Shown here piece after piece: positions 4,975 through 7,614 of a DNA stretch of 7,614 bases (positions within the stretch are counted from its first letter, which is position 1; every line of letters begins with the position of its first letter). The stretch is from the NCBI GenBank assembly GCA_964539515.1, contig CAZIJO010000256.1:1-7614 (forward strand). Reading direction: 5' to 3'. Below the pieces are notes generated by a model. The model saw only the letters and a program-made list of their open reading frames with translations. It did no database searches and was not told the DNA's origin. The stretch is from JADLHS01 sp964539515. Its GTDB lineage: Bacteria > Verrucomicrobiota > Verrucomicrobiia > Limisphaerales > JADLHS01. Position numbers and translations under genes: made by a program.

Positions 4975-7614
4975 TTAGGGCAGGAGGATGACGCGATAGA
5001 AACGCGCGGCTTGCGCCGCCGGCGCGCCATCAGTTTTCGGTTCGCCATTATCAATCCATTGCACCCAGTTGCCGGTGCCGGTCACCGCCGGGTTGGCGGC
5101 CTTCCAGGTTACGAGGTCGGGGCTGTATTGGATGGAGTAAACACGGTTTGAGAGGCTGGCGAACTCCACCAAGAAAGTCTGGTTGGCCAGCATCCACCAG
5201 CGGTTTACCGGCTGCCTCGTTCCCGTCGGTGGGGTGAGGCTAGCGGCCGGCGTAATCAATTCCGGCTGCAGAATCGGATTGGGGGCGATGCGCAGGGGGG
5301 AATAGAACTCGATGATCATATCCACGTAACTGCCCGGCGGTACCGCAGCGTGGGTCTGCACATAGGGAATACCATTCGTGTACCCTGATCGGTTGTGAAC
5401 CGTGATGGCCGGAGTATTCGTCAGGTTCAGCACGCAGATCCGGACGGCATCCAAGGTGGAATAAGTGGGGTTCGTGATGCGCACCCGGGTCTCGAAAAAG
5501 TCGGTCTGGGGATTGTAATGCAGTGCGCTGAGCGTGGTCAGCGGCGGGCGTTGGATTACGGAAACGGTTACCGGCGACGACTCGCCCGTTGCGCCGAGAT
5601 TGTCCGTGGCCCGGGCACGATAGGTGTAACTGCCGACGGGCAGGTTGGTCAGGACGACAAAATACGGTTCGGCGGTGAGTGCCTCCGTGAGTTGGTTGGT
5701 ACCCCCAAAGAGCTGCACTTCGGCAATGGTCCCGTCTGGATCGTGGGCTTCGGCCAGAAGCGTAAAACTGGCCGGGGCAAAAAACACGGCCCCGTTGGTT
5801 GGGCTGGTGATGGCAACGGTCGGCGGGCTGTTCACGGTGATGGAGAACGTCTGCGGCGGCGAGGTATCCACGCCGTCATCCGCAACGCCTCCATCATCCC
5901 GCGCCACGACCGTAACGGTGGCGGACCCAAACGAATTTGGGGCGGGGGTGTAATTCAGGGTGCCATTGGAATCGATGGTGGGTGGCGCGGCAAACAGGGC
6001 GCCGTTGTCGTGGCTGACCAGGAAGGCCACGTGCTGACTGGCTTCATCCTCCGGGCCGGCGCTGATATCTTGGGCCCACAAGGGCACGGTCTGCGTTCCG
6101 GCATTCTGCTGGACCAGTTGGTTCGCTCCCTTGATGAACGAGGGTGCGTCGTTAACGGGCAGCACGGTAATGTTGGCTTGAAGCACCGCTGTGTTGGTTT
6201 CACCGTCCGAGACGCGGAATTGGAAGCGGTCGACACCATTGAAATTGGTGCGCGGTTGGAAAGTGAAGGCTCCGTCTTGCAGAAAATCCAACACGCCGTG
6301 AACTGCGTTCGACACCAGGGCGACGCGCAGTAAATCCCCGTCCCGGTCCCGCAGGCCAGCCAGAAATGCAGCGGCAGATATGCTCAACTTTCGGTCTTCA
6401 TGAACCGTGAAGGATTTGCCTGTCCAGTTGTTGGTGTCGGGCGGATCGTTCACCGGCGTCACATGGATCGTCACCGTGGCCACGTTCGAATTCGTCCACG
6501 CATCGGTGGTTTGGTAGGTGAAATAGTCGTGTCCGTTATAATCGTTGGTCGGCGCGTAAGTAAAACTGCCATCGGCGTTCAACGTCAACGCGCCGAACTG
6601 GGGAGCGGTCACCAGGACCGCAGTCAGACTGTCGCCATCCGGGTCGCTGTCGTTAATCAATACGCCTGGGGCAATAATCGTGAGCGGCGTGTCTTCCGGC
6701 GTCGAGTAATCATCATCCACCGCTAGCGGCACGTCGTTGGCCGGTGTAATCGTAATCAAAACCTGAGCTTCGCGGCTTTCAAGCGAACCATCATTGGCTT
6801 TGTAAGTGAAGGCGTCTTGGCCAGTGTAATTAGTCGCGGGCCGGTAGTTGAACCCGCCATTGGGATTCAGGGTCACGGTGCCGTGCGCGGGCTGGCCCAC
6901 CAGGATTGCCGTGATGGGATCGTTGTCCGGGTCGCTGTCATTGGCCAGAACTCCGGGAGTCGGCACGGTCAGCAGCGTGTCTTCGGCCAAGGTATAACTG
7001 TCATTGAGCGCCAGCGGCGGGTCGTTGAGGTTGGTGATGTTGAGAGTGACGGTGGCAAGCCCTGAGTCGAGCAAACCATCATTGGCTTTGTACGTGAAGG
7101 TGTCTTGGCCAGTGTAATTGGTTGCGGGCCGGTAGTCGAATCCGCCATTGGAGTTCAAGGTCAGCGTACCATGGGTGGACTGGCCCACCAGGATTGCGGT
7201 AAGGGAATCGTTGTCCGGGTCGCTGTCGTTGGCGAGAACTCCGGGAGCCGGCACGGTCAGCAGCGTGTCTTCGGCCAAGGTATAACTGTCATTGAGGGCC
7301 ACCGGCGGGTCGTTGAGGTTGGTGATGGTGAGGGTGACGGTGGCAAGCCCCGAGTCGAGCGAACCATCGTTAGCCTTGTATGTAAAGGTGTCCAGACCGG
7401 TGTAATTGGTTGCGGGCCGGTAGTTGAAACCGCCATTAGGGTTCAGGGTCACGGTGCCGTGCGCGGGCTGGCCCACCAGGATTGCGGTAAGGGAATCATT
7501 GTCCGGGTCGCTGTCATTGGCCAGAACTCCGGGAGTCGGCACGGTCAGCAACGTGTCTTCGGCTAGGGTATATTGGTCGGCATTGGCATGCGGCGCAGAA
7601 TTCACCACGGTGAG
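4975..7614 (-). CDS. Large tandem-95 (cadherin/Ig-like) repeat surface protein, N-terminus outside window
   Basis: The frame is open to the right edge, giving 879 codons before TAA at 4975-4977. The GTG at 7606-7608 is not the start, because LTV of a preceding repeat's last strand precedes it in frame. Residues below count that GTG as 1. Order: cadherin-like repeats R1 6-101, R2 102-197, R3 198-293, R4 294-389 and R5 390-488, each with EDT near the start, NDSDPDND (acidic, likely calcium-binding), G.(L/V)TLN.(D/N)G.F.Y.P, N(Y/F)(T/N)G.D.F.(Y/F), and closing NDPP; a diverged Ig-like domain 489-594; a Big_7-type Ig domain 595-686 (PPTVAITSPTNGAVF ... HDPDG); a beta-rich region 687-800; and a terminal module 812-877 (YSIQYSPDLVTWK ... 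RFYRVILLP). This is the architecture NCBI calls 'tandem-95 repeat protein', generally thought to be extracellular and adhesive. No LPXTG, RTX, membrane segment or autotransporter barrel is present at the C-terminus. The OMP gene follows after 17 bp. Confidence 0.93.
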   Translation of the reverse strand, partial: LTVVNSAPHANADQYTLAEDTLLTVPTPGVLANDSDPDNDSLTAILVGQPAHGTVTLNPNGGFNYRPATNYTGLDTFTYKANDGSLDSGLATVTLTITNLNDPPVALNDSYTLAEDTLLTVPAPGVLANDSDPDNDSLTAILVGQSTHGTLTLNSNGGFDYRPATNYTGQDTFTYKANDGLLDSGLATVTLNITNLNDPPLALNDSYTLAEDTLLTVPTPGVLANDSDPDNDPITAILVGQPAHGTVTLNPNGGFNYRPATNYTGQDAFTYKANDGSLESREAQVLITITPANDVPLAVDDDYSTPEDTPLTIIAPGVLINDSDPDGDSLTAVLVTAPQFGALTLNADGSFTYAPTNDYNGHDYFTYQTTDAWTNSNVATVTIHVTPVNDPPDTNNWTGKSFTVHEDRKLSISAAAFLAGLRDRDGDLLRVALVSNAVHGVLDFLQDGAFTFQPRTNFNGVDRFQFRVSDGETNTAVLQANITVLPVNDAPSFIKGANQLVQQNAGTQTVPLWAQDISAGPEDEASQHVAFLVSHDNGALFAAPPTIDSNGTLNYTPAPNSFGSATVTVVARDDGGVADDGVDTSPPQTFSITVNSPPTVAITSPTNGAVFFAPASFTLLAEAHDPDGTIAEVQLFGGTNQLTEALTAEPYFVVLTNLPVGSYTYRARATDNLGATGESSPVTVSVIQRPPLTTLSALHYNPQTDFFETRVRITNPTYSTLDAVRICVLNLTNTPAITVHNRSGYTNGIPYVQTHAAVPPGSYVDMIIEFYSPLRIAPNPILQPELITPAASLTPPTGTRQPVNRWWMLANQTFLVEFASLSNRVYSIQYSPDLVTWKAANPAVTGTGNWVQWIDNGEPKTDGAPAAQAARFYRVILLP
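4978..5175 (-). other. C-terminal 'FYRV' beta module of the surface protein
   Basis: The last 66 residues (812-877) contain FLVEFASLSNRVYSIQYSPD, LVTWKAANPAVTGTG, WVQWIDNG and RFYRVILLP. I recognise this pattern (YSIQYS..L..W ... DN ... A.RFYRV) as a recurring C-terminus of large secreted proteins from Verrucomicrobia such as Pedosphaera; that is from memory, not a search. It has no hydrophobic tail or basic sorting end. It may be a carbohydrate- or surface-binding beta-sandwich, or a signal for export or attachment. Confidence 0.5.
6145..6729 (-). repeat. Diverged cadherin-like repeats R4 and R5
   Basis: R4 (6442-6729, 96 codons) keeps the pattern PEDTPLTI ... NDSDPDGDSLTAVLV ... GALTLNADGSFTYAP ... 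NDPP. R5 (6145-6441, 99 codons) is more diverged: HEDRKLSI ... RDRDGDLLRVALV ... GVLDFLQDGAFTFQP ... VNDAP. Divergence rises steadily from R1-R3 toward the C-terminus, as expected when new copies arise at the N-terminal side of the array and older ones decay. Confidence 0.88.
6730..7593 (-). repeat. Three near-identical 288-bp tandem repeats (R1-R3) in the surface protein gene
   Basis: R1 spans 7306-7593, R2 7018-7305 and R3 6730-7017, each exactly 96 codons. Over most of their length they encode the same peptide (YTLAEDTLLTVP.PGVLANDSDPDND). At the DNA level R1 and R3 are identical over 44 bp (7442-7485 and 6866-6909), where R2 has 8 differences in the first 26 bases. R2 and R3 are identical over 47 bp (7250-7296 and 6962-7008), where R1 differs. 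The last third of R3's protein (SRE.QVLITITPANDVP) diverges toward R4. Such DNA can recombine, and the repeat count may vary between strains or be collapsed in short-read assemblies. Confidence 0.93.

Noticed and set aside
5395..6333. Long + strand open frame (312 codons) opposite the surface protein gene
   Set aside because: It is Gly/Arg/Val-rich with no domain logic and lies antisense to clear Ig/cadherin repeats. High GC and biased codons of the real gene explain the absence of stops.
7105..7566. Repetitive + strand open frame (153 codons) opposite R1-R2
   Set aside because: Its internal repetition simply mirrors the 288-bp repeats on the other strand; there is no independent evidence of coding.

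Overview
The window looks like part of a chromosome from a member of the Verrucomicrobiota, most likely in or near the Pedosphaera/Limisphaera group. This is inferred from family content, not from a marker gene: a lone prepilin-like protein ending in an H-X9-D motif next to purine genes, a long tandem-95 (cadherin/Ig-like) surface protein with the 'YSIQYSPDLVTWK ... RFYRV' type C-terminus, poor Shine-Dalgarno signals, and REP-like palindromes with the core GCTCCGTCAGGAGC. Nearly all the DNA is GC-rich; the gene at 722-1231 is clearly less so.

Layout on the + strand: the 3' two thirds of purM (AIR synthetase, to 692), carrying an in-frame run of a 7-bp repeat; a small DUF4375-like gene of unknown function (722-1231, TTG start); a 455-bp region (1232-1686) with a large symmetrical REP-like palindrome (1291-1441) and two overlapping short ORFs with signal-peptide-like starts (1455-1653); a prepilin-type protein (1687-2445); and complete purD (GAR synthetase, 2576-3889). 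PurD and PurM catalyse steps 2 and 5 of de novo IMP synthesis, so this appears to be a purine cluster broken up by unrelated genes and a repeat element.

Layout on the - strand, converging on purD with only 9 bp between stop codons: the C-terminal 879 codons of a large repetitive surface protein (4975 to beyond 7614, N-terminus outside the window), followed 17 bp downstream by a 352-residue predicted outer-membrane beta-barrel (3899-4957). The spacing suggests one operon making a long extracellular stalk and an outer-membrane partner. The stalk has at least five cadherin-like repeats of 96-99 residues. The three nearest the N-terminus are nearly identical in DNA and form a mosaic, which points to recent duplication or gene conversion.

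No rRNA, tRNA, CRISPR array, intact transposase or phage gene was seen. The best leads are the covarying palindrome, the heptamer inserted in purM, the repeat mosaic, and the stalk-plus-barrel pair.
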